Of a stretch of DNA of 8,696 bases, positions 1 through 6,142 are shown one piece after another. The stretch's first letter is position 1. Every line of letters begins with the position of its first letter. The stretch lies in assembly GCA_003131945.1 (NCBI GenBank), contig PKWD01000178.1, positions 10,822 through 19,517 on the forward strand, read 5' to 3'. This stretch comes from Acidimicrobiaceae bacterium. GTDB lineage: Bacteria > Actinomycetota > Acidimicrobiia > Acidimicrobiales > UBA8190. The notes under the pieces were generated by a model. It had not been told where the DNA came from and searched no databases. It worked only from the letters and a program-made list of their open reading frames with translations. Both the position numbers and the translations under genes were made by a program.

Positions 1-332
1 CCGGTACTGCCGCGCTCTCCGATAGCCCCGAGGTTGGTAGTGGTCCACACGACGCCAATGGTCTCGCCCTGGCGGCGCGCGGCATCCTCACCCAGACCGA
101 CGCCCGGGTCATCGAATCGCTTCCGTCAGTCAAGGTGCCCACCCTGGTGCTCGTGGGTGCCGAGGATCGCCCGTTCCTCGGTCCCACCGACTACATGGCC
201 GCCAAAATCCCGGGGGCCACGAAGACAGTGATCCCGCACTCCGGGCACGCTCCCAACATCGACAATCCGGCCGCCTTCAATGACGCGGTCACCGCCTTTC
301 TGAGAGAGTCGGACCAAGCCAACGCCAGGTGA
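1..332 (+). CDS. Alpha/beta hydrolase, C-terminal part (5' end outside window)
   Basis: The reading frame is open from base 3 to a TGA at 330-332 and gives about 109 residues. This is the C-terminal third of an alpha/beta-hydrolase-fold enzyme (MhpC/lipase-like). The stretch VPTLVLVGAEDRPFL is the typical beta-strand carrying the catalytic acid (Asp in GAED), and HSGHAPNIDNPAAFNDAV carries the catalytic His (in SGHAPNID), followed by the usual final helix ending in FLRESDQ. The nucleophile Ser and oxyanion hole would lie upstream, outside the window. The enzyme would hydrolyse an ester, amide, epoxide or C-C bond of a small molecule, but the substrate cannot be told from this part. A 172-bp gap separates it from a second hydrolase on the same strand, which shares the fold but is not an obvious tandem duplicate. 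Confidence 0.87.
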   Translation, partial: GTAALSDSPEVGSGPHDANGLALAARGILTQTDARVIESLPSVKVPTLVLVGAEDRPFLGPTDYMAAKIPGATKTVIPHSGHAPNIDNPAAFNDAVTAFLRESDQANAR

Positions 333-471
333 CCCCACCAAAGGTCCTCGTCGGGCGTAATGACAAACCGGCACAGGGCAATCGGCGGCTAGCCAGCTCG
401 ACAAGGCGCCCCTCAGCGAAGGGTGTCACCATGGGAGGAGGCTCCGGACGGGAACATCAGATAGTTCGTCG

Positions 472-486
472 ACCGCCGTCGGCGGT
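472..486 (+). promoter_or_regulatory. Short palindrome/hairpin just upstream of the hydrolase RBS
   Basis: ACCGCCGTCGGCGGT is a perfect inverted repeat: a 6-bp G+C-rich stem with a 3-base loop, or an operator-like palindrome. It ends four bases before the GAAGGAG ribosome binding site of the gene at 505. It could be a regulator site or an RNA hairpin affecting initiation. Chance occurrence is quite possible at this GC content. Confidence 0.3.
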
Positions 487-504
487 ACGGGAAGGAGAAG
501 ATCA

Positions 505-1386
505 ATGGCGTTCACTCGCAACGGTGACGTTCAGATCTACTACGAGACCTTTGGCGCTCCATCGCAACCGCCGCTGCTCTTAGTCAACGGACTGGGAAGT
601 CAGTGCATCAACTACTGCTCCGAGTGGTGCGAACGCTTTGCGGCCGCCGGCTATTTCGTCATCCGTTACGACAACCGCGACGTCGGGCGTTCGTCGAAGT
701 TCAGCGAAGCGACTCCAGACGTGATCGGCTTGATTCGAAGGCTCGCCGATGGAGGGGCCGTCGATGTTCCCTACCGTCTGTCCGACATGGCCGCCGACGG
801 ATTGGCCGTCCTCGATGACCTCGCCATCGAGGGTGCCCACGTCATGGGAGTGTCGATGGGCGGGATGATCGTCCAGATAATGGCCATTGAGAATCCCGAT
901 CGTCTCATCAGCATGACCTCGGTCATGTCAACGACGGGAGATTCCGACGTGGGACAGCCTACGCAGGAGGCGCAGAGGCGGATCATGGCGCCACCGGCAC
1001 AGGATCGTGACGCCTACATCGCCGGCCACCTGGCCAACCTCCGGATCTGGGGCAGTCCGGCGTGCTTCGACGGAGAGCGATTGGCCGCCAACGCCGCCGA
1101 GGCCTATGACCGGTGCTTCGATCCGGCCGGGACCGCTCGCCAGATGATGGCGATCATCGCCTCGGGCAGCCGCACTGCGGCTCTGAGCGCGGTCGGCGTG
1201 CCGACCCTGGTGTTGCACGGTGGCTCCGACACCCTCGTGGATGCGAGCGGCGGTCGCCGAACGGCCGAGGTGGTTCCCGGCGCCCGTTTCGTCCTGCTGG
1301 AGGGAATGGGCCATGACAGCCCGCCGCAGTACTGGGACCAGATGATCGACCTGGTCAAGGCTCACACCGGCCAGGTCGTGGTGTGA
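505..1386 (+). CDS. Alpha/beta hydrolase (RdmC/MhpC-like), complete
   Basis: This is a complete 293-residue alpha/beta-fold hydrolase. The ATG at 505 is preceded by GAAGGAG (491-497) with 7-base spacing, so the start is well supported. The catalytic set is visible in order: an oxyanion-hole region LLLVNGLGSQ (about residues 24-33, with NG in place of the common HG), the RYDNRDVGRS strand-loop (54-63), the nucleophile elbow GVSMGG (Ser117), the acid strand TLVLHGGSD (Asp242) and the catalytic His in EGMGHD (His270). The helical cap lies at about 145-225. The layout, especially RYDNRDVGRSS, resembles aclacinomycin methylesterase RdmC-like and proline-iminopeptidase-like esterases. No signal peptide is seen, so it is cytoplasmic. 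It lies between another hydrolase and an amidohydrolase on the same strand, suggesting a catabolic set. The precise substrate is unknown. Confidence 0.95.
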   Translation: MAFTRNGDVQIYYETFGAPSQPPLLLVNGLGSQCINYCSEWCERFAAAGYFVIRYDNRDVGRSSKFSEATPDVIGLIRRLADGGAVDVPYRLSDMAADGLAVLDDLAIEGAHVMGVSMGGMIVQIMAIENPDRLISMTSVMSTTGDSDVGQPTQEAQRRIMAPPAQDRDAYIAGHLANLRIWGSPACFDGERLAANAAEAYDRCFDPAGTARQMMAIIASGSRTAALSAVGVPTLVLHGGSDTLVDASGGRRTAEVVPGARFVLLEGMGHDSPPQYWDQMIDLVKAHTGQVVV

Positions 1387-1422
1387 CATCGGTGGCCGAC
1401 GGCATCATGCCCACCGCCGATG
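1387..1422 (+). terminator. Possible hairpin after the hydrolase stop codon
   Basis: Directly after the TGA of the upstream hydrolase, CGGTGG (1390-1395) can pair with CCACCG (1411-1416). The outer bases CAT (1387-1389) can pair with ATG (1420-1422) across a 3-base bulge. The loop itself contains GCCGACGGC. There is no T-run. It may be a weak terminator or attenuating structure. The rest of the gap up to 1601 shows no other feature I can support. Confidence 0.22.
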
Positions 1423-1601
1423 ACGGCCTGTCCCTGGTGTCCCGTGCAGGGTCGTCCGGCACCCAGCGCCTCAGAGATAGGGTCTGACCTGGTTATTGCG
1501 CTGCCAACGGCAGAGACCCGTGCCCACCACCTGCCCCGAAGGCCGCTATGTCGGCCCGCCTTGTCTTGGGCTCCCCGGCCGCTCGGTGGCACGATACCGA
1601 G

Positions 1602-2753
1602 GTGCGCCACTACCGACTCATCTCGGGGGACAGCCATGTGAACGAACCACCCGACCTGTTCGTCTCCCGTGTCCCCACGGCGCTGAAGGACCGGGTGCCC
1701 CGCATCGAGCACTTCCCCGAGGGCGACGCCTGGGTCATCGAGGGCGCCAACGATCCCATCAACTTCGGTATGAACGCCTGCGCCGGCCAGGGTCCTGACG
1801 AGCTGCGCGGGTGGGTCCGCTTCGAAGACATCCGACATGGGGGCTATGACCCGGTCGCACGCCTGGACGAGATGGACACTGACGGGGTCGACGCCGAGAT
1901 CCTGTACCCCACGCCGCGCCTGTGTCAGGGCATCGTCGCCAACCCCGATCCTGAGCTTCACGTCGCCATGGTCCGGGCCTACAACGACTGGCTGTCGGAC
2001 TACGTCGCCCACGCCCCCGATCGCTTCGGTGGCCTTCTGCTGCTTCCCAACTGCGACTCCGCCGCGGCGGCCGCCGAGCTGCAGCGGGTGGCGGGACGAC
2101 CCGGGATCCGGGGAGCGGTGATGGGTTGCTACCCGAACGGAACACTCGACGTCACCGACAAGGACGACCGCGTGTGGGCCGCCCTCGTCGAGCACACACT
2201 TCCGGTCAGCATCCACGTCAGCCTGGGGCGGACCATGCCGGAGGCACATCGATCGAGCCTGCCCGGGTACGGGCGATTCTTCGACGTCCCCAACCGCATC
2301 GTCCAAATGATCTTTTCGGGCATGTTCGACCGGTTTCCGGACCTGCAGCTCGTGTGCGCCGAAGTCGACTGCGGTTGGGTGCCGTATTTCAAGGAACAGG
2401 TCGACAACAACTTCCACCGGCTCTACTCGCCGGGGGCAACGACTGTCCGAGGTCTGCCCAGCGAGTACGTCGAGCGCCATGTCTCGTTCACGTACGTCAC
2501 CGACGGCATCGGGATCGACAACCGCCACCTCATCGGCGTGGACCGGATCCTGTGGTCAAGTGACTATCCGCACATCAGCGCCGACTGGCCCAACTCCTGG
2601 AAGACGATCCAGGCCACCTTCGCCGGTGTCAGCGCCGCCGACCGCAGCGCCATCCTGGCCGGCAATGCCGCTCGACTCTACGGTTTCGACAGCCCAAGCT
2701 CTTCGAGCACGGCGGAGATAGCGTCGACTTCGTTGACCTCCAGTTCCAGGTAG
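1602..2753 (+). CDS. Amidohydrolase_2-family TIM-barrel metal hydrolase/decarboxylase
   Basis: This is a metal-dependent amidohydrolase_2 (PF04909-type) protein of 383 residues counted from GTG 1602. The family includes ACMSD-, LigW- and dihydroxybenzoate-decarboxylase-like enzymes that hydrolyse or decarboxylate aromatic or cyclic acids. Visible motifs are GDSHVNEPPDLF near the N-terminus (Asp10-x-His12, metal site), DGVDAEILYPTPRLCQG (94-110), YNDWLSDYVAHAPDRFGGLLLLP, SIHVSLG (His205), FPDLQLVCAEVDCGWVPY and WSSDYPHISADWP (Asp321). I prefer GTG 1602 because homologues start just before YRLISGDSHVNEP. An in-frame ATG at 1548 with GAAGG at 1538-1542 would add 18 residues and cannot be excluded. 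The usual C-terminal NAARLYGF lies at about 2665-2688, and the frame then continues about 20 Ser/Thr-rich residues, antisense to the end of the converging DapA-like gene. Confidence 0.9.
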   Translation: MRHYRLISGDSHVNEPPDLFVSRVPTALKDRVPRIEHFPEGDAWVIEGANDPINFGMNACAGQGPDELRGWVRFEDIRHGGYDPVARLDEMDTDGVDAEILYPTPRLCQGIVANPDPELHVAMVRAYNDWLSDYVAHAPDRFGGLLLLPNCDSAAAAAELQRVAGRPGIRGAVMGCYPNGTLDVTDKDDRVWAALVEHTLPVSIHVSLGRTMPEAHRSSLPGYGRFFDVPNRIVQMIFSGMFDRFPDLQLVCAEVDCGWVPYFKEQVDNNFHRLYSPGATTVRGLPSEYVERHVSFTYVTDGIGIDNRHLIGVDRILWSSDYPHISADWPNSWKTIQATFAGVSAADRSAILAGNAARLYGFDSPSSSSTAEIASTSLTSSSR

Positions 2754-3583
2754 GGCCGCCGCAACGCTCCTGCCGGTAGCCCGACAAGGCGCATCGCCGA
2801 TTTCACAGACCGGGGATTCTGAAATCTCGAGAGGACTTCGTTCAGCCGGAGCAATCGATCGAAGCCGACGCCGAAATTGTCGAGCTCACCTCTGCGGTAC
2901 GCATCGACGACGTCGCGACACAATCCCGGCGCCACGTCGGCTTCGAAACACAGGGCCCCGGCGCCGCCAAGCATCAACGCAGTTCCCAGTTGCCCGATGA
3001 TTCCCACGTAGACGTCGGTGTGACCTCCCACCGCATTGAGCAGGGCACCCACGCTGGCCAGGTCCGGGTCCGAGGTGTTGACGGCGGTGATCTGAGGATG
3101 GGACGCGACGAGTTCGGCAATCAGCGGCACCGGCAGCTGATACCCGACCATCACGACTTGGTTGGTGAGATGAACGGGCGTGGTCACCGCGCCCAGCACG
3201 TCAGCGTAGAACCGCTCGAGCTCCGCCGGTCGGGGGGTGATGGCGATAGGTCCCGGACGAGGCGGATGGATCTGAACCGCATCGACCCCTGAGTCCACCG
3301 CCGCCAGGGCATCTTCGATCACTTGAGCCGTGCTCGTGAAGCCGAGCGCGGCGCCATAGACGGGAACCCGGCCGGCGGCCGCCTCGACCCCGATTTCGTA
3401 GAGCCGGACAATTTCGGCCGGTCGCAGAAGATGGCCTTCTCCGGTGCCATAGCTGCCGAGGTAGATGCCTACGCCGGCGGCGGCCAACCAGTCCACGATC
3501 ACCATCAGCGCGGCCTCGTCGAGCCGGTCGTGGGCATCGAACGGTGTCACACACATGGCGTTCACGGCACGCGATGCCGTCAT
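2678..3583 (-). CDS. DapA/NanA-superfamily protein lacking the Schiff-base lysine
   Basis: This 301-residue protein belongs to the dihydrodipicolinate synthase / N-acetylneuraminate lyase superfamily, whose members are class I aldolases, lyases or dehydratases on 2-keto acids. Family landmarks are AMCVTPFD (9-16), GIYLGSYGTGEGHLL (39-53; GTGE matches the substrate-carboxylate GTTGE loop), VPVYGAALG (73-81), DAVQIHPPRP (101-110), GIIGQLGTALMLGGAGALCF (194-213) and SVKSAMRLVGL near the end. At the position of the catalytic Lys (as in IVGIKEATGDL of DapA) it reads ITAVNTSDPDL, so Asn169 replaces Lys. The conserved PYY tyrosine region is also replaced by HPPRPGP. Standard Schiff-base chemistry is therefore unlikely. 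The ATG at 3583 has a good GGAGAGG site (complement of 3587-3593). An in-frame GTG at 3613 is less likely. It converges on and overlaps the amidohydrolase by 76 bp. Confidence 0.9.
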   Translation of the reverse strand: MTASRAVNAMCVTPFDAHDRLDEAALMVIVDWLAAAGVGIYLGSYGTGEGHLLRPAEIVRLYEIGVEAAAGRVPVYGAALGFTSTAQVIEDALAAVDSGVDAVQIHPPRPGPIAITPRPAELERFYADVLGAVTTPVHLTNQVVMVGYQLPVPLIAELVASHPQITAVNTSDPDLASVGALLNAVGGHTDVYVGIIGQLGTALMLGGAGALCFEADVAPGLCRDVVDAYRRGELDNFGVGFDRLLRLNEVLSRFQNPRSVKSAMRLVGLPAGALRRPYLELEVNEVDAISAVLEELGLSKP

Positions 3584-3830
3584 GGTCCTCTCCGGGACTC
3601 GAGGGGGCGCCACACCACCCTATGGATCCGATGAACGAAAGGCATGTCGAGGATCATGTCAGTGCATATCTCTCTGTACGTTGTGGCGTCAGATCACGTT
3701 ACGACGTCGCCCCCGGTAAGCGTGAACTGATCGACAGCGGTCCTGGACGAAACGGCCAGGCGAGGGGGGAGCCACGCCGACTGGTCCTTTGGTCCCTTAC
3801 GGGGATAAGGCTGCCGGTGAGCGGCGCAGC
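3584..3830. other. Non-coding stretch upstream of the DapA-like gene
   Basis: Apart from the ribosome binding site at 3587-3593 I see no supported gene here. It should hold the minus-strand promoter of the DapA-like gene, but I could not pick convincing -35/-10 boxes. On the plus strand it contains a direct repeat GGTCC-TTT-GGTCC (3783-3795). The open frame that crosses it reads as non-protein-like sequence. Confidence 0.4.
3587..3593 (-). promoter_or_regulatory. Ribosome binding site deciding the DapA-like start
   Basis: On the minus strand GGAGAGG lies three bases before the ATG at 3583, with GGAG 6 bases away. This favours that ATG over the in-frame GTG at 3613, which has no comparable site. 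Confidence 0.6.
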
Positions 3831-3918
3831 ATGTCGCCTCGGATTTTGCTGGGTGCTCTGGGGTGGCGAAGGCTCGGTGCGTTGTCCCTCTTGGCCGTCG
3901 CAACCGTCGCCATCAGTC
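3831..3918 (+). pseudogene. Relic of an ABC (FtsX-like) permease N-terminus
   Basis: From ATG 3831 the frame reads MSPRILLGALGWRRLGAL followed by SLLAVATVAIS. This short basic start leading into a hydrophobic helix is what FtsX/MacB-like ABC permeases have at their N-terminus (basic WRR, then the first membrane helix). After about 29 residues the similarity stops, the helix is not completed normally, and the frame ends at about 3971. No clear ribosome binding site precedes it. I read it as the surviving 5' end of a deleted permease gene. The match rests on the general pattern of a short segment, so this is tentative. Confidence 0.35.
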
Positions 3919-4062
3919 ACGGCCGAGCTCGATACCGTCAATCGCCTCCTCGTGCTCACACAACTTCGTGACCAGGCGGCGGAGGGCGCCGTCCTCGTCA
4001 TCGTCACCCACGATCCGGCCATCCTGGAGGTCAGCGATTCAGTCCTGACCTTCTCTCCACAC
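3919..4062 (+). pseudogene. Relic of an ABC transporter ATPase C-terminus (D-loop and H-loop)
   Basis: In a different frame from the permease relic, the sequence reads TAELDTVNRLLVLTQLRD, then QAAEGAVLVIVTHDPAILEV and SDSVLTF. This matches the end of LolD/MacB-type ABC ATPases: TAELD is the end of the Walker B/D-loop segment (DEPTAELD), the following helix fits, and VTHDP is the H-loop with its His at 4009-4011. Everything N-terminal to this (Walker A, Q-loop, LSGGQ signature, the DE of Walker B) is missing, so it cannot be a functional ATPase. The frame continues to a stop at 4177-4179, but the residues after about 4062 do not look like part of the ATPase. It abuts the permease relic directly. 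Confidence 0.6.
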
Positions 4063-4202
4063 AACTCACGCAGTGAACTGCCCCTCCTCCTTCTTCTTCC
4101 CGGGGTGGACTTCCGGGTTCTTGGGAGCGATCGACGCAGCCTGGAGACCCCAGGAGCGGAGCTCGTCTCGGCCGCCTAACCTTTGGCCACCAGAGTCAAT
4201 CG
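4063..4202. other. Spacer between the ABC relic and the stress-protein gene
   Basis: No gene is supported here. It holds the tail of the open ABC-relic frame and a weak hairpin, CCCGG...CCGGG, at roughly 4100-4119. The promoter of the following gene should lie in or near this stretch, but no convincing boxes are visible. Confidence 0.3.
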
Positions 4203-4207
4203 GGAGG
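4203..4207 (+). promoter_or_regulatory. Ribosome binding site for the universal stress protein
   Basis: GGAGG lies 8 bases before the ATG at 4216. This favours 4216 over the in-frame ATG at 4210, which is only 2 bases away, and over the upstream frame extension. Confidence 0.65.
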
Positions 4208-4215
4208 TGATGCTC

Positions 4216-4638
4216 ATGTTCCAGACCGTGGTCGTGGGGGCCGACGCCTCCACGACGGCCGGAGAGGCGTTCCTGTGCGCCGTCGAGCTAGTCAAGAATT
4301 CGGGGGGCACTCTCCATGTCGTCTCCGCCTACAAGCCATCGGCGACGAGCATCCAAGGACTCCCCGATGAGTTCATCGATGGGGTCGACCCGGCCAGCCG
4401 TGCCTCCGCCATACTCGACGACTTGGCTTCGAGAGCACGGGCGGTCGGGGTGACAGCCGTGACCCATGCACTGAAGGAGGACCCGGCCGAAGGCATCGTG
4501 TCCGTGGCCCAGAACGAGGGGGCGGACCTCATCGTGGTGGGGAACAAAGGTATGAAAGGCGTACGTCGCGTCCTCGGCAGCGTCCCCAACGACGTTGCCC
4601 ACCACTCGCCCTGTTCGGTCCTCATCGTCCAGACGACC
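4216..4638 (+). CDS. UspA-family universal stress protein; no stop at the domain end
   Basis: From ATG 4216 a complete single USP domain of about 140 residues is encoded. It begins FQTVVVGADAS, the first beta-strand with the nucleotide-contacting Asp, continues through GGTLHVVSAYKP (30-41) and ends with ADLIVVGNKGMKGVRRVLGS then VPNDVAHHSPCSVLIVQT. The G-x2-G-x8-G-S signature (Gly109, Gly112, Gly121, Ser122) is the ATP-binding type. Such proteins are cytoplasmic and respond to starvation, hypoxia or redox stress. The end given here is the end of the domain, not a stop codon: the frame runs on without a stop to 5377-5379, 600 bases into the next gene, as an Arg/Pro-rich sequence with poor codon bias. 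A frameshift near 4640 into the frame ending at 4809-4811 is the more likely original structure. Gene finders may miss this gene because of the overlap. Confidence 0.8.
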
Positions 4639-4640
4639 TC

Positions 4641-4811
4641 ACCGACACCGGCACCGACACAGCCTTGGCCGTCAGTAACGACACCGCTTCCTATTCTCTC
4701 ATGCACAAGATTCCCCCGTTCGCCCCACAGGCAATGTCGACGATGGCGACCCTGTTCACCATGCAGGCCTGGATGTGGCCTGGCACCGCTTCCCAGTCGG
4801 GAATGGTGTGA
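4641..4811 (+). other. Coding-like segment in a shifted frame, probable displaced end of the stress-protein gene
   Basis: From 4641 to the TGA at 4809-4811 the third frame has 45 of 56 codons ending in G or C (80%), against 26 of 56 (46%) in the stress-protein frame over the same bases. It reads TDTGTDTALAVSNDTASYSL and then MHKIPPFAPQAMSTMATLF and onward. I do not recognise it. Its TGA overlaps the GTG start of the next gene (GTGA, 4808-4811), as in translationally coupled genes. It could be the real C-terminus after a one-base deletion, or a separate short gene starting at TTG 4665 or ATG 4701, though neither has a ribosome binding site. It starts at three imperfect copies of ACCGRC (4641-4658). 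Confidence 0.4.
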
Positions 4812-6088
4812 CCGAGATCAGCGGGTGGGTGGCCCCGGACTTCGAGGCCGTGCGCCAGGCCTTCCAGGAGAACTTCGATGCCGGGCTCGAGGTCGGTGCC
4901 GCCTTTGCCGCATACCACAGGGGGCAGAAGGTCGTCGATCTCTGGGGTGGAATCGCCGATCGCACAACGGGCAGACCGTGGGAAGAGGATGCGCTGGTTC
5001 TCGTCTACTCGACGACCAAGGGCATCACCGCCATGTGCGCTCACCGACTGGCCCAGCAGGGGCTGCTCGACGTCGAGGCACCGGTGGCGACTTACTGGCC
5101 CGAGTTCGCCCAAGCGGGCAAGGACGCCATCACGGTCGCCGATCTCCTGGCCCACCGAGCCGGACTGGCCTGGATCGACGGCACGATGTCGTTCGACGAC
5201 ATGCTGGCGTGGAACCCGGTCACGAGGGCACTGGAACGCCAAGCCCCCTCATGGCCGCCGGGCACGGCCCACGGGTACCACGCCACCACCTACGGCTGGC
5301 TCGTCGGCGAGGTCGTCCGGCGGGTCACCGGGGTGAGCCTCGGTACGTTCCTGCGCGACGAGATAGCCGGACCGCTTGATGCCGACTTTTTCATCGGTCT
5401 TCCCGCTTCCGAGGAGCCCCGCGTGGCACGACTCGTCTCTTTCCTGGAGGGACTCACCTCCGGTCGCCTGACGGCGGACATGGCGACGGCCAACGTGGCG
5501 ACGGCCGGCAGCGAGACACATCGTGCCGATGATCCGGATGTCGAGCCGGACCTGGCCCATCTGGCGGAGTTGGCCCCGTCGTACCTGGCCGAGGGCGGTC
5601 CTCTCTTCAAGGCCCTGGGGGCCCCGGGCGGGGCCCTGTCGGACCCGGACATCTGGGGAAGTCCCCGGTTGCACGCGGCTGAGATCCCGGCCGCCAATGG
5701 CATCTGTGACGCCCGGTCACTGGCCCGCCTCTACGGCGGCTGTGTCAGCGAGGTGACGACCGGATCAGGAGCGGGCTTCCGCATCCTGACCCCTGAGCAG
5801 GTCGACCGGGCCGTGCAACAGCAGACGAAGGGCCCGGACTGCATCCTTCTCGGACTGGACATCCAGTGGGGACTCGGCTTCAACGTCAACCGTGGGCTCA
5901 TCGAAGGGGCCGGACTGGGTGGCCCCCGGGCCTTCGGTCACTTCGGCATGGGGGGTTCGGCCGGCTGGGCCGATCCCGACGCCGAGCTCGGCATGGGATA
6001 CGTGATGAACAAGATGGAGATCGGGACGACCGGCGACTCACGGAGCTTTCGGCTCATGCGGGCGTGCCTCGATGCCGTCCGGCACTGA
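4808..6088 (+). CDS. Beta-lactamase-fold serine hydrolase / family VIII-type esterase
   Basis: This 426-residue protein (from GTG 4808) belongs to the class C beta-lactamase / EstB-like serine hydrolase superfamily. The nucleophile motif is S-T-T-K (Ser68, Lys71) in VYSTTKGITAM. The second motif is a Tyr in HGYHATTYGWLVGEVVRR (Tyr157), the Y-x-x of this group. The third is GHFGMGGSAGWADPD near the C-terminus (His378 region), the counterpart of the KTG box. There is no signal peptide, which argues for an intracellular esterase or amidase acting on small esters rather than a secreted antibiotic-resistance enzyme. I prefer GTG 4808 because relatives begin near TEISGWVAPDFEAVRQAF and GGGA lies at 4799-4802. 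An in-frame GTG at 4775 would add 11 residues. Its start overlaps a TGA in the frame of the preceding segment, suggesting coupling to the stress-protein gene. Confidence 0.92.
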   Translation: MTEISGWVAPDFEAVRQAFQENFDAGLEVGAAFAAYHRGQKVVDLWGGIADRTTGRPWEEDALVLVYSTTKGITAMCAHRLAQQGLLDVEAPVATYWPEFAQAGKDAITVADLLAHRAGLAWIDGTMSFDDMLAWNPVTRALERQAPSWPPGTAHGYHATTYGWLVGEVVRRVTGVSLGTFLRDEIAGPLDADFFIGLPASEEPRVARLVSFLEGLTSGRLTADMATANVATAGSETHRADDPDVEPDLAHLAELAPSYLAEGGPLFKALGAPGGALSDPDIWGSPRLHAAEIPAANGICDARSLARLYGGCVSEVTTGSGAGFRILTPEQVDRAVQQQTKGPDCILLGLDIQWGLGFNVNRGLIEGAGLGGPRAFGHFGMGGSAGWADPDAELGMGYVMNKMEIGTTGDSRSFRLMRACLDAVRH

Positions 6089-6142
6089 CCCGGCGCCACG
6101 GGACCCACCTCTACCACGGGCCCCCGGAGCAATACTCTCAGC

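Noticed and set aside
1548..1601. ATG 1548 as start of the amidohydrolase
   Set aside because: It cannot be excluded, since GAAGG lies 5 bases upstream. The added segment MSARLVLGSPAARWHDTE does not resemble family N-termini, which begin close to YRLISGDSH, so GTG 1602 was preferred.
1362..2528. Long antisense open frame (388 codons, minus strand) across the amidohydrolase and the end of the hydrolase
   Set aside because: It mirrors strongly supported sense genes. Its product is a non-family-like Val/Gly/Asp-rich sequence, as expected from the antisense of high-GC3 coding DNA.
3584..3613. Upstream GTG (3613) as start of the DapA-like protein
   Set aside because: It adds ten residues (MAPPRVPERT) not expected in the family and lacks a ribosome binding site. 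The ATG at 3583 has GGAGAGG at good distance.
3781..3800. DosR-like box (GGTCC-TTT-GGTCCC) upstream of a universal stress protein gene
   Set aside because: Only one half-site fits the hypoxia-regulon palindrome. The element is really a direct repeat, and it lies more than 400 bases before the start, upstream of the ABC relic.
4641..4658. ACCGRC triplet array as a CRISPR or regulatory repeat
   Set aside because: It has only three imperfect hexamers with no spacers. It is noted only as a possible slippage site.
4639..5379. C-terminal extension of the stress protein as a real 248-residue domain
   Set aside because: It is Arg/Pro-rich with poor third-position bias and overlaps the intact esterase gene in another frame. 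It is best read as an off-frame run.
4808..6088. Esterase gene as an antibiotic-resistance beta-lactamase
   Set aside because: There is no signal peptide, and the YHA and HFG motifs are typical of intracellular esterase-type members rather than AmpC.
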